Positions 13,101-23,513 of a DNA stretch of 64,000 bases are shown piece by piece. This DNA is from Phoebastria nigripes. Its lineage: Eukaryota; Chordata; Aves; Procellariiformes; Diomedeidae. Numbering within the stretch: the stretch's first letter is position 1; every line of letters begins with the position of its first letter. The translations under genes and the position numbers were made by a program. The notes under the pieces are model-generated. The model made no database searches. It was not told where the DNA came from and worked only from the letters and a program-made list of their open reading frames with translations. The stretch lies in contig JAYKAV010003058.1 of the NCBI GenBank assembly GCA_035582835.1, positions 116,533 to 180,532 on the forward strand, read 5' to 3'.

Positions 13101-16100
13101 CCAAGTCCCATCATTGTGTTCATTGTACTTTGAAGTCATACCAAGCTTCCCTCTCCTGCTATTCACCTGATTTATTTCAGCCCCGACAGACAGCTCCTAA
13201 ATTCTTGTTAAATTTGTTTCTGAACAAAAGGACTAAAATCAGAGTCTCTTTTAAATGAAAGACATGAAGCAGTTAGGTTCCATTCATTTGCTTGTATCTA
13301 TTTGCTGTATCTAGAGAGCTATTGTTATGCATGCAGTACTGGAAAATAATAATACTAATAAAAAATAATAATTCTCCCAGGGTTTGCTGTCAATAGCAAC
13401 AATCTGAAGAGAACTCAAGCCTAAAGAGTGAGTGATGGTATTTCAGTTCTGCTGCTAAACTTTAATGCTTTCTGGATGCAAAAAGAGGCTGAAGACAGAC
13501 AGGATCTAGAGGGATCTGCTCAGTCTCTGAAGCCAGGTCCTTGTGTGGTGTGAATGGGGTCATTCAACTCCACCCTGGACCTTTTCAATGGGGATATGTC
13601 AGCTGCTCAATGATGTGTGACTTAGAGCACTGCTCTAAAGGGGTGGTAACTTATGTGGGAACTCTGCCTCCTCATGGCCCTCCTGTCTTCTCTTTCCCCA
13701 GGAAACTCTTTTCTGACTCGGGGACATGCAACAGCTGAAGTTTTATCTCTGTCTTGAGCAGGGCTGGAGCAGGAGTTCAAGAGCTTAGAGAGAAGTTTGA
13801 GTGAACTCAGTATGTGTGAAAGGATTTATAAAGCTGCTGGAGGGTTTGCCTGTGACTCTGGGGACTGTGTGTGGATGATGCTGAACGTACAGTAGGATGT
13901 TACTGCTGCCTTTATTCCTTCCAGATATCACAGATTTGACTGGCTTCTGAGAACTGATCTTCCCTAAAGAAGTAGTTAAAAGTCTTGTTGTTGGCACCCA
14001 ATTTGAGTCAGATCAGGGTCAGCACTGGTGATGAACTTGGCCTTGTAGGAGTTGTGCTTTTCTGGGCCAGGTGGTTGGCCTCACTCTCAGGAAGATTTTT
14101 TCAGCCTAGATGAGTAAAAACCTACAGAATCCCAGGTTCAGTGAAAAGCCTGGTTATTTAAAACCTACTGCCTCTGTTAGTCTCCTCTGAAAACATAGAA
14201 CAGAAGAGCAGGGCAGGTGGGATTTGTTTCCTTTCTCTGATAAAAGCAGATTAATTTTAACACTGGCTAAAATTGCATCCATTTTTTCTTGGTAAATGAA
14301 CCATAAGACACATTGTCAGAAGTGAGCCTTCCATAATGACTGTGGTTAATATTTTAGAGCCATTTTCTCTGTGGATCAGAGCTTAGACTCAAGCATGTGA
14401 GAATAGGCAATATATGCTGTACATTAGCTTGATTTCTATTCATTTGCAGCTCAAGAGTATTCTTCCCTTCCCCCATGATAATTTCAGAATACCTCTGAAA
14501 TATTCTGTAGAGCAAGGAATTTGCATCTGATTTCATACCCAGGTATATGTGTATTTACTTTGGGAGAGCTGTCTCATAGGCAGAAGGGAGGTAGGACAGT
14601 TCATGTGCTTGTGGGTCTAAGCTGAGGCTTGGGGAATCTCAGTTATCTGCTCTGCTGCAGAGTTCCTATGTGTTTTCCAGAACATCCCTGTGCCTTGTGG
14701 TGACTCAGTTTCCTGAATTGTAGCATGCATGTTAAAATCCTTGCCCTGCTTCCCATGGGACCCATGAATCTAAATCTCTTCAAAGGCTGTGGTGCACTAA
14801 AATACCCTGTTATAAGAGGCAAAGGTAGAGGGGGAAGATCTAGTCCTCATTGGCAAACACCTATTCTAGTCATGTGTAATTCTTTCCAAAGGCTCATTTT
14901 GGATGTTGCTTCTACTCCCTTGACTTTTGTTCTGAGCATGACAGTCAGCTTGAACAGAGCTCAGCAAGAAGCATTAATTTTAATTTATGGAAGTGTCCAC
15001 TGAATTAGATAAGGACCATTTCTGCAGTGTTTAGTTCCATGAAGCTCACCTAAGCAATTGCTCCTACTGCCCTGACTTGGTCCTGCCCCTTCCTGGTGCA
15101 AGGAAGGGATGAGGATTGTGTTTTGGGAGCAATAGGGAAAGTTGGACCTCAGCAGGGGATGGTGGCTGAGGCTGCCATGGGACCATGCCCATGGGTTGAT
15201 GTGGCTAGTTAAGTTTCACAGCCTGAGCATTGCCTGTGGGAGTGGGAAGAGACTAGTGAGAGGAGGTTATTGTGCACAGCACTTCCAGGAGTGTATTTCT
15301 CTTCACACTTGGATCTTGTGGAGTATTTAATGAAGTAGCCTTACTTGCTGAAGGACAACTGGTTGAGTTGTGCAAATGCAAATTCCTGTGGTATGAGGAA
15401 TACTGCATATACCAAGGTGCGTGCCCTGTGTCTACTGGTCTTCCTAATTTTCCCCCCCCTACGTTTGTTCTGTACTGCACAGTACAGGGAACACTGGGAC
15501 CAGCTACAAAGTGCTCAACACATTCATATCGGGTAGGGAAGACCCGCTGTCTGTGTATCTCAAGACAGTACCCCTTCCTGAAGTGCCAGGCAAAGGATGG
15601 CTTTTATCCCATGTTTTGCTCCTGTGCTGACCATTTTCTGCAAAGAGGGTCTTTGGCCAGATCCCTCTGGTATTGTCCATGAGTGCTGCTTCATCTGGAG
15701 AGAACATGAATGACTGAATGCAGTTTCCATTTGCTATGTGCTCCACAGGGATGTTTTCTGCCTGATTCCTGCTCTCACTTTCCTGGAAGAAAACATTACA
15801 TTTCAGACCATGGCACCTCTGCTGTTAAAACCCCATCTGTGTCCGACTGCCTGGGTTTCCCATTACTTTCTAGTCCTAATGCATAAACCAGTGCAGTTGA
15901 GTAAACTGTATAGTGCTTAAAAATTACTTGACCCTGTTGTTCATTCTTAATGTCCGCTTCGGCACTGCTCAGGGTCTGGAACAACTGAATAGCCCTTGTG
16001 GCTGACAAAGCTGTAGTTGAGAAAATACAGCAGGAATTGTAAAGTTTTAAGACAGCCACTTGGGAATGTAAGTTGAGACAAATCCTATGGATGTAGGATA

Positions 16101-17884
16101 ATGGCCTGAGCCTGGGATGAGAAGTTGTAGGACAAATGCAACAGCTCNGGTGTGCTTAAAAAAAAGAAAAATTGGACACAGCCAAGGTAATAGTTTTCCT
16201 AAGAGCTCTTGATACAACTGAAATTGTTAACATTGCAATTATTCTCAATAAAGTAGTTTTCTTCTACTTACACATTCTGTTGTCTTCCTTTTTGCCCAAA
16301 TTAGGGAAGTTAATTTCTTTCTTAATTATCCAATTCTCAAGCCCTGATGTAGATTTCTAACACTTTGAGGAATATTTAACCAGATCCTTGTTTATGAAGT
16401 TGGGGGGGGAACAAACAGGGAAATTTGGAAAATATTTTTTAACTCCAACAGGTCCTTAGAGAAAGCATACTGTTCTACTAATTGATAACCAGTAATGCTA
16501 AGCAACTGTTGTTTCTACAACTTGGGTGTTGTATTCATTCCAGAGGAGTGACAGAAGGTGGAAGCTGTTATTCCTGCTGTTTTCTCTTGATAAGCCAGTA
16601 TATTTTTCCCCAAAAGCCTTTACCAGTTTAACACTTTTCATCCTTAGTCACATAAGGAAAAAGGTGCTGCAAAGACTCAGGAAAGGTTTCAGAAATTTAA
16701 TGAAAAGAAATTAGAAAGCACCAGCTGGGGCAAGCCAGAATTCTCATTTCACATCTTTATTATGGGAAACCCCAGGGCTCCTGCTGGGACTCTGCTCTTT
16801 GCTTTCTCTGCCCCATTTCACAGCTCTCACTGCAGCATTGCCACAAAAGAAACCCACCTTTTTTATTTACGAATATCTGAGAAAGAAATTATCAGCACCA
16901 TCTATTGGGGAAACAGAGGTATTGGTTTCTTCACTGATTTGAATATGCAAAATCTTGTGGTTTTTTCACTTGCTTTTTTGATTTCTAGCTGTAGTTTAAA
17001 GTGAAAATGTGCCTCGACAACCTGCTTTTTTTTTTAACTTATAGCAGCCTGGAGTCTGTGCTTGGGGGATTGTGCCTTGTTTCAAAAGGTACCTTCAAGA
17101 AATGCAGTGAACCATTTAAAAGGGGGCAAGCAGCCAAAGATTCAAATGTCAAAATGGTACCTTGGCCATGGCAGGTTCTGTCACATCAATAGGACAAGGG
17201 CAACAGCCAAGAAACAATTTGCAGCTGAGGAGATAGGCATGTCTAGTGCCTTGAGTCAATCTAGGGAAATTTGGGTGAAAAATAGGTATTTGACNTTCTT
17301 TAGGACAAAGAAAACTCCCTAGCTTGAAGAAAAGGCAGAGGAATTATCATTGCTAGCAGAAGACTGACTTCAAGGCACATCTTAGGGTTGGAGAGTAGTC
17401 ATGATCTGAAGTAATTTCAGGACAAGCATGGTTTGATTGGTGCTGACTCCTCCAGATTAGTGGCCTCCCAAGCATGCTTCAGGAAATCTGCATGTGTTGA
17501 GCCTGTTGAGACATCTAGTGTGAAATTATCTCCTAACTCTCACTTATTCTGCTACATTATGGGCTTTTCCCTGTTTCTCCAGTACTCTCACCCATTGCAT
17601 TTTTGTGCTGTTCCTGTAGCTGTACATCACCAGTGCTTCTGTCTTCCCTGTGCTCCTTCAATAGAAGTAATTTCTTGCTAGGAGCACTGTGCCTACAGGC
17701 CAAGGTTCAAGTCCCACTACTGATAAGCAATGATACTGCAAAAATACAGTAGGTAATGGTCTCTTAAGTCAATAAGATCTGATCCTTGCTGCTGTGGGAA
17801 ACACATAGCTCCTGCACTGATGGACCAAGATGTGTTTTACTGCTGGTTTTAAATATTTGTTGGAGAACACTTAAATCTTCTGAT
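10113..17884. other. Unique non-coding DNA, no gene seen
   Basis: No recognised genes. T-runs lie at 11283-11296 and near 11512. An AT-rich ATTA-bearing block at about 12955-13100 could be a conserved element. TAA-rich sequence lies near 13350. Octamer motifs lie at 14519-14526 (minus) and 15376-15383 (plus, ATGCAAAT). The 136-codon frame at 15272-15682 has no domain and overlaps frames on the other strand. A weak SINE-like tRNA B-box occurs at 17704-17714. Confidence 0.55.
17678..17735 (+). mobile_element. Possible tRNA-derived SINE head
   Basis: GGTTCAAGTCC at 17704-17714 matches a Pol III B-box, and the preceding AGGAGCACTG resembles the head of MIR-type SINEs. The bases around the box cannot form a T-arm, so it is not a tRNA gene. 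The downstream MIR core is not convincing. Confidence 0.25.
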
Positions 17885-18075
17885 CTGTTCATTGAAAAAA
17901 TCTTTCCTTAATGCCCAGCATAATTATATTTAGATCTTGTTTATTCATTTGCTGTTCTGCCAACATATCTTTTAATTTTCACTCTGTGGTATTTACATTG
18001 TTGCCTTCTATTTGGAAACAAAAGTCCTATCCTTTTGTACTCTCTATTTTGCTTGGTAAACAAGCAAAGGTCTTT
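17885..18075 (-). mobile_element. Ancient CR1-like LINE remnant (tentative)
   Basis: The minus-strand 3' region of an old CR1 is suggested by the order of segments resembling the frame-decayed 'RKNFF' area and following sequence (near CTTTCCTTAATGCCCAGCAT), followed by TGTTCTGCCAAC and a CAAGCAAAGG block. Divergence is heavy and no terminal repeat is seen. Confidence 0.4.
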
Positions 18076-18654
18076 TATGGCATGGCCACATGATTGCAGC
18101 AACTGAATTGGCGTTTTAAGAAGTTAAGGTCCCACAGGTAACTCAATCAGTAAAAGTTTAGCTTTTTAAAAATTGGACAATTATTATTCCAGACTCTCTG
18201 GATGGCTATTGGAGAGACCCAAGTACTTTCTATCATAAATTCCTATTTCAGTAGCTTGCTTTATCAGAGATAGGTGATAAAATAGCTAGATTTCAGATAA
18301 TTAACACGCTAATNTTCAATGACTGTTAGCTAGATGAATGCCATTCTGAGAGTATGGGAGGATTAAATACTAGAGGAGGGAGAACAGAGCTGTATCACCT
18401 TTGGGAATGTCGACTTCTTATAGATATGAAAGTGTTATTAAGACCTCTGCAGGTAGTGTAAGTTGGACAGCTTTGGCTTTGATCCCATGGGCTAGAGGGA
18501 ATTGCAGTGCTCCTGAAATGTAAACTGCAGAATTGCTTAAGCAGTGACAACCTCCGGAGCTCCTTCACTCCAGTTTTAAGTGATCCCAGTGACAGGTTTC
18601 CCTGCATGCTTCCCTTGAGATATGTGTGCTCAGTCTAATTGATTGACCCATTAG

Positions 18655-18745
18655 CAAAGCAAATTTCTCTTGCTATTCAGCCAAAATTTTCCTTCTGCTT
18701 AATTTCAGCCCATCACTCCTAGTTATGCCCCCCTGTGAGCCTGCC
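18655..18745 (-). mobile_element. Ancient CR1 LINE remnant
   Basis: The order TTTCTCTTGCTATTCAGCC, TTTTCCTTCTGCTTAATTTC, CAGCCCATCACTCCTAGT matches the minus-strand 3' part of old bird/reptile CR1 families. It covers the same element segment as the tentative copy at 17885-18075, so the two would be separate insertions. No ORF survives. Confidence 0.6.
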
Positions 18746-20130
18746 TGAGCTGCCTCTGCCATACTATAGCTTTATTGATCTTGGCTCTGTACAAGTAATT
18801 CTTAACTGACTGAACTTACTACTGGCAGTACCAGGGCAGTGAAGGCACTGGGGAAGCTCGTTTCTTGGCTGTCTTTGATCCATGGGGCTGGAAGAGAGGA
18901 ATGCAGTGAAAGAGTTTGGCGTTGCTCAGTAAACTTTCTGCACAGCCATATAGGAGTGGTGAAAAGTGATTTCTGAGTTTCCCCAAGTCTTCAGATGTTT
19001 GTGTTTGCACAGCTCTGGGCGTGTGTGTGTGATGTTGTGTGCAAATATCCAGGCCACTGGATGTCAGAGCAGGTGTCCTGAAATCAGAAGCTACCTCATA
19101 AGTATTTGGCCTCTGGAAGATCTCTCAAGGGTCATTTTTGGCTTCCTGTAAGTCAGTGTGTGAATGTGTTTTGTGGGGACAAGGGAAGGATAATGTCTGG
19201 GGAAAGTGCTTTTCTGCAAGTGTTTGGCTGAGGAAACCTGTTGCCATGTGGAAGAGAGGCATCATGAGAACTGACCCCCAAACTTCATACCCTATGATCT
19301 TTTCATGTCAATGTCTGGTTGAGGTTACATATTCCAGAAGCACTGAGCATGCTCAAGTCCCCATGAACTGGGGGGAACAATCACCTCTGGACTTGCTCAC
19401 ACCCTGTTTACATCTACCTTGTACTGGGTAGATCTCTATCTCACCGTAAGCTTTGTGCTGGTGAGTTTATTCTGCTACTGGGGGTGCCATTCAGCTGAGT
19501 GGCTGAGCAGNAAAAGGATTGATGGTGCTGCTGGATTCCCAAGTTTCCATGGACATACCCTTTCTGTGCCTCAGTGTACTCCTGGATGCAACAAGATCTA
19601 TTTCCCAGAGGTACTAGAGTGGAAAGGGAGAGAGTAGTATTTCTTTTGGTGGGATTTAATTTGAAGGCTGTTTGCAAGACATTTTGGGCAGCCTGCTCAT
19701 GCTATTGTGAAAACTGCTTGCACATGCTTCTCTGAGCTCATAGAAAAATAGATCAACAGGATAGTTAGAGAGGCACTATTAATAAGAATTTTAAAACTGA
19801 AATCACTGATGAAATTGTTTCCCGAGTAGGTGAAAGTAGGGAGCATGTGTGGGTTTTTATACACTAGGAAATACAGCTGTTCTGTGGAAAAACAGCATAC
19901 TTCTCTGTACTGTTACTTCTCCCATCGAGTCTGTTGAAACACTAGTACAAAACTGTAGTTCTCAAGCCTTAGGCACTACACAGTATTTAAAAGCTGAGGT
20001 ATCAAACTCCCTGTTTTAGGATACAAAGCCCCTATCAATGCAAGGAGAAGAGCTAAGCCCAGAAAATTGCAGCAGCCTGCTGCTGAAATTCCAGTGGACA
20101 CTCTGAGCCACCCACACACCGCTGTGTGTT
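18746..20130. other. Unique non-coding DNA, no gene seen
   Basis: Nothing recognisable beyond a short GT-rich run near 19020. Open frames such as 19138-19431 have no domains and overlap frames on the opposite strand. Confidence 0.55.
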
Positions 20131-20139
20131 CCCAGTGGC

Positions 20140-20440
20140 TGGCTGTGCAAGTGTATTAATAAATGTGAGCTGTGCACCTTTCCGCTGTGACTGCAGAAGC
20201 AAAGCCAAGCCAATTATTTGCCCATCAGAGCGGGGTTACGGTGGCCCTCCTCCCCTCTTCTCTATCCATTCTTTTGTTTTTGTATTGTTTTGCAGAGAGT
20301 GTAAATGCAGAGATGATTAATTGCCTTGCTGACCTGATTCTGTCTCTACGTGGGATCTGCTTATATCAAAACGCACCAGCCCAAATGACTAAAGTGTGTC
20401 AAAGTGTGGTGATTAAAGAATTATAAAATACTTTCTGAAC
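20140..20440. promoter_or_regulatory. Candidate conserved element with acceptor-like site
   Basis: A repeat-free block with ATTA cores, a CCAATTATTTG stretch and retained CpGs. At 20258-20295 a long T/C-rich tract ends in TTTTGCAG, which looks like a splice acceptor. The frame after it stays open for 43 codons to a TAA at 20424-20426. The peptide resembles nothing I know, so a terminal exon is possible but unproven. A conserved non-coding element is equally plausible. Confidence 0.25.
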
Positions 20441-20508
20441 ATCCTATTCTCAACTCATTGTGACTTTGGACAGAAGCCCAGACAAGAAGGGGAGAGAGAA
20501 GGGTGAAA

Positions 20509-20523
20509 AATAAAAAAAAAAAA
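20509..20523. repeat. A-rich tract
   Basis: A short A-run followed by GAAAG and AATAAA-like sequence. Confidence 0.7.
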
Positions 20524-20559
20524 AAGAAAGAATAAATTCTGTGAGAGGGACTTCTGCAA

Positions 20560-20900
20560 TATTTTGCTCCCATTTTATTGAGAAGAGAAGATTGATAACA
20601 AACATTAGTGAGACAAAATTACAGTGATTTGTATAGATTCCCAGGTGGACAAGTTTAACATTAATAAAATATTATAGCCTGCTTTATCACAGAACTATTG
20701 TACTGGTCATAAAATGAAAGGGCTTTATATGTAGGCAGGGGAGTGTGTGTGCTCTTATAATATGGATGGAGGCATCTAATTTACCACTAATAGATTAAAA
20801 TCCTGTGTTGGGCTGGAATAGTGAAGTATTTAACTTTCTGCTAATGCTGTGGATGATTACTCTGGGAGAGGATGCACCTGGCAAACTCTTTTACTTCAGA
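20560..20900. promoter_or_regulatory. Candidate conserved non-coding element
   Basis: AT-rich, repeat-free sequence with several homeodomain-type cores (ATTAATAAAA, TAATTT, CACTAATAGATTA) and GATAA sites, with no frame of any length. The call rests on texture only. Confidence 0.25.
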
Positions 20901-21984
20901 TGCCAAAGCAAACCCATTGGGTCTTGCTGAAATGACCCCCTAAGCCACCAGTGTGTTAAACCCAGCAGCGCAGGTGCCCTGTTTGTTTCTGTTGAGGTTG
21001 TCAGCAAGCTGTGCACCCCTGTGGCTCTTGTAGGTGTAAGTGTGGTGCGACACATCAGAGTTGACAGTTTAAGTGCTTTCTCCCTGCTGCTCTAGAGTCT
21101 GTGGCGGGAATTGAGCAAAACCAAAAAAACAACTAAATAGAAATAAACACTTCAGGATGAGAATCTTTTTATGTGGTGTTTTTAAAATAAGTTTCTTTGG
21201 GGTTTCTGTAATGGCTGGTTTTATTTTATTACAGACAATGCTGAGCGATAGGCTTGGTAATGCTGCCTTGGTGCTGGCTTCTTACCAGCAGTCATCTGTC
21301 TCTGCCATGGTGGGAGAGAAGCTGATGCTCCCTCCCGATCCTGGGACACTTTTCTGATGATTGCTTTAGTTTACAGAAAATACCTACTGGTTTTATGGCC
21401 CTAAAATGGCAGAGGAAGAGCAGAGATGAATTTCACCATGATGCAACACCATCCCCTGCTGTCCTGATGCACCCTCTGACTTTGGCCAAATTGCCAGTCA
21501 GGTGAAATGAATCTACTTCATGCTTAGCCCTCCTGTGTACTTCAATGCACTCCTTAACCTCCTCAAGCTAGTATATTTAACTTATCACCAAGGTGAAAGG
21601 GGAGCCAAATCTGTGGTGATGGTATTTAGCCATTGAATTCCCATTGGCTTCATGTTTCATTCTCCAGTGTGATAAACTAATGTGGCATACTGGACATCTG
21701 CTTTCCTTAAACCATGTAGAACTGATGAATTGATGTTTTAATTAGTTCCAGGGATTTAAAAAAAAGATGAAATTAATATTTTCTTCCAATATTAAATATT
21801 TCAGAGGCTAATACTTACTTTTTGGAAGTGTAGATAACATTAACTGCAAAATCATATTTGTTTTGACAGCTTTGTATGTTTTAGTCAGGTGAAATGAGGA
21901 AAACAGTTAACACTTTATTTCCTTCGTTTGATTTTGGCTAAAACTCCTGTTTCTGGTTTCAATTAAAAAACAGTATCATCCTAA
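20901..21984. other. Unique non-coding DNA, possible conserved block at 21560-21860
   Basis: No gene. The sub-block 21560-21860 is repeat-free and AT-rich with TTAATTAG and ATTGAATT cores, similar to the candidate elements elsewhere. Confidence 0.45.
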
Positions 21985-22090
21985 CCCTCTTATTCTTTCT
22001 GGATTTTTGCCTGTACCCTTTTCCAGTTTTTCTACCGTAAATATTTAAGAAATAGAAAATGCAGAAGTAGTCCTTGTTCCCCGTTCTTCT
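21985..22090 (-). mobile_element. Ancient CR1-like LINE remnant (tentative)
   Basis: TGCCTGTACCCTTTTCCAG followed by TTTTTCTAC resembles the minus-strand region of old CR1 copies just before the segment encoding the FWAPHY-type motif. The rest is too diverged to place. Confidence 0.4.
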
Positions 22091-22390
22091 CTGTGCTCTC
22101 TGCATACACTTTAAATGCTGTTTTGAAATGAAATGTAAAGAAACATTCCTTTTTCAAACAAGGTCAAAGGAAAACACAGTCTAGAAATCAAATAAATCAA
22201 ATTTCAATCAAGAAATTTCAATAAACATTTTCAGAGAGGGATTANTTTTCTCTGTGTTTTCCTGGGAAAGAAAGCCATAGGTTTTCTGACCAACTCTTAT
22301 TACTAATAACAAAGGGGACTGTCAGAAGGGACAGTGATATTGATACTTCACTTAATTTCCACTTTTTTGTTTGTCCTTTGAGTCAGAAGA

Positions 22391-22407
22391 TTGATTAATG
22401 ATTGATG
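22391..22407. promoter_or_regulatory. Two adjoining PBX-HOX-type sites
   Basis: TGATTAAT at 22392-22399 and TGATTGAT at 22399-22406 share one base. Both fit the bipartite PBX-HOX consensus TGATNNAT. Function is inferred from motif match only. Confidence 0.3.
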
Positions 22408-22413
22408 CCTCCC

Positions 22414-22500
22414 AGGGCTGGAACTCAGGATGCTTTGGTTCAATTTCCTGTCCCATCATAGCAATCCTGTTTGGGATCAAACAAATTAATTTCTCAAGCT
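22414..22500 (+). mobile_element. MIR-like SINE fragment (tentative)
   Basis: GGCTGGAACTCAGGATGCTT followed by GGTTCAATTTCCTG resembles the tRNA-like to core part of amniote MIR-type SINEs. The 3' half is weak. Confidence 0.35.
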
Positions 22501-22835
22501 GGGATATATTTTAACCCAGGCTTATCCTGCAGCCAGCACACTGGAGTTACTTACTCTGCTTCAGGTTTTTGAATCCTATGGAGAGCAGTGCAGCATCTGG
22601 CTCTGGCAGAATATATCTTTTTTTGGTCCTTTCTCATAAACTAGTCTTTATTGCTCACTGTGCCTTCTCTTATGCTTTGAGTTCACTTTAATAGATGGGT
22701 GTCTTTTTTCATGTGTTGTGGACCAAAGAAAGTCAACTGAGAAAGGACACTGAAGGATGATGTGTATGTGTACACTTGTAGCTTTTCCTAAGCATGAGCT
22801 ATGGGTTGCAGTGTTGGGGCAGTGGGGAGGTATCA

Positions 22836-23513
22836 CAGAATCATAGAATCATTAAGGTTGGAAAGGACCTCTAAGATCATCCAACTGTCAACCCAACACT
22901 ACCATGCCCACTAAACCATGTCCCTAAGCGCCTCATCTACACGTCTGTTAAATACCTCCAGGGATGGTGACTCCACCACTTCCCTGGCAGCCTGTTCCAA
23001 TGNTTAACCGCTCTTTCAGTAAAGAAATTTTTCCTAATGCCCAATCTAAACCTCCCCTGGTGCAACTTGAGGCCATTTCCTCTTGTCCTATTGCTAGTTG
23101 CTTGGCAGAAGAGACCAACACCCACCTCGCTGCAACCTCCTTTCAGGTAGTTGTAGAGNGCNATAAGGTCTCCCCCCAGCCTCCTCTTCTCCAGGCTAAA
23201 CAGTCCCAGTTCCCTCAGCTGTTCCTCGTAAGACTTGTTCTCCAGACCCTTCACCAGCTTCATTGCCCTNCTCTGGACATGCTCCAGCACCTCAATGTCC
23301 TTCTTGTAGTGAGGGGCCCAAAACTGAACACAGTATTTGAGGTGGGGCCTCACCAGTGCTGAGTACAGGGGGACAATCACCTCCCTACTCCTGCTGGCCA
23401 CGCTATTTCTGATACAGGCCAGGATGCCATTGGCCTTCTTGGCCACCTGGGCACACTGCTGGCTCATATTCAGCTGGCTGTCAACCAGCACCCCCAGGTC
23501 CTTTTCTGCCCAG
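22836..23513 (-). mobile_element. CR1 LINE, 5'-truncated young copy
   Basis: A CR1 non-LTR retrotransposon on the minus strand with an intact CACAGAATCATAGAATCAT 3' end, 5' truncated at about 23513. It encodes the C-terminal part of ORF2 (end of the reverse transcriptase region). By eye its first 190 bases are about 94% identical to the copy at 35627-36934, so it belongs to the same subfamily and is relatively young. Four N calls lie inside (23003, 23159, 23162, 23270). Confidence 0.95.
22937..23513 (-). pseudogene. CR1 ORF2 C-terminal fragment (dead)
   Basis: In order, the minus-strand frame gives [64 protein letters not shown] and [11 protein letters not shown], which are signatures of CR1 ORF2 downstream of the polymerase catalytic core. 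The catalytic palm and the endonuclease domain are missing through 5' truncation. A one-base deletion near 22985 (CCCTGGCAG against CCCTGGGCAG in the sister copy) shifts the frame in the last 20 or so codons. In intact elements this protein performs target-primed reverse transcription. This copy cannot. Confidence 0.93.

Noticed and set aside
15272..15682. Plus-strand frame of 136 codons, cysteine-rich
   Set aside because: No recognisable fold or splice signals; overlapping frames on both strands; contains translation of a C-run.
17704..17714. GGTTCAAGTCC resembling a tRNA B-box
   Set aside because: Flanking bases cannot form a T-arm or acceptor stem; at most a SINE head.
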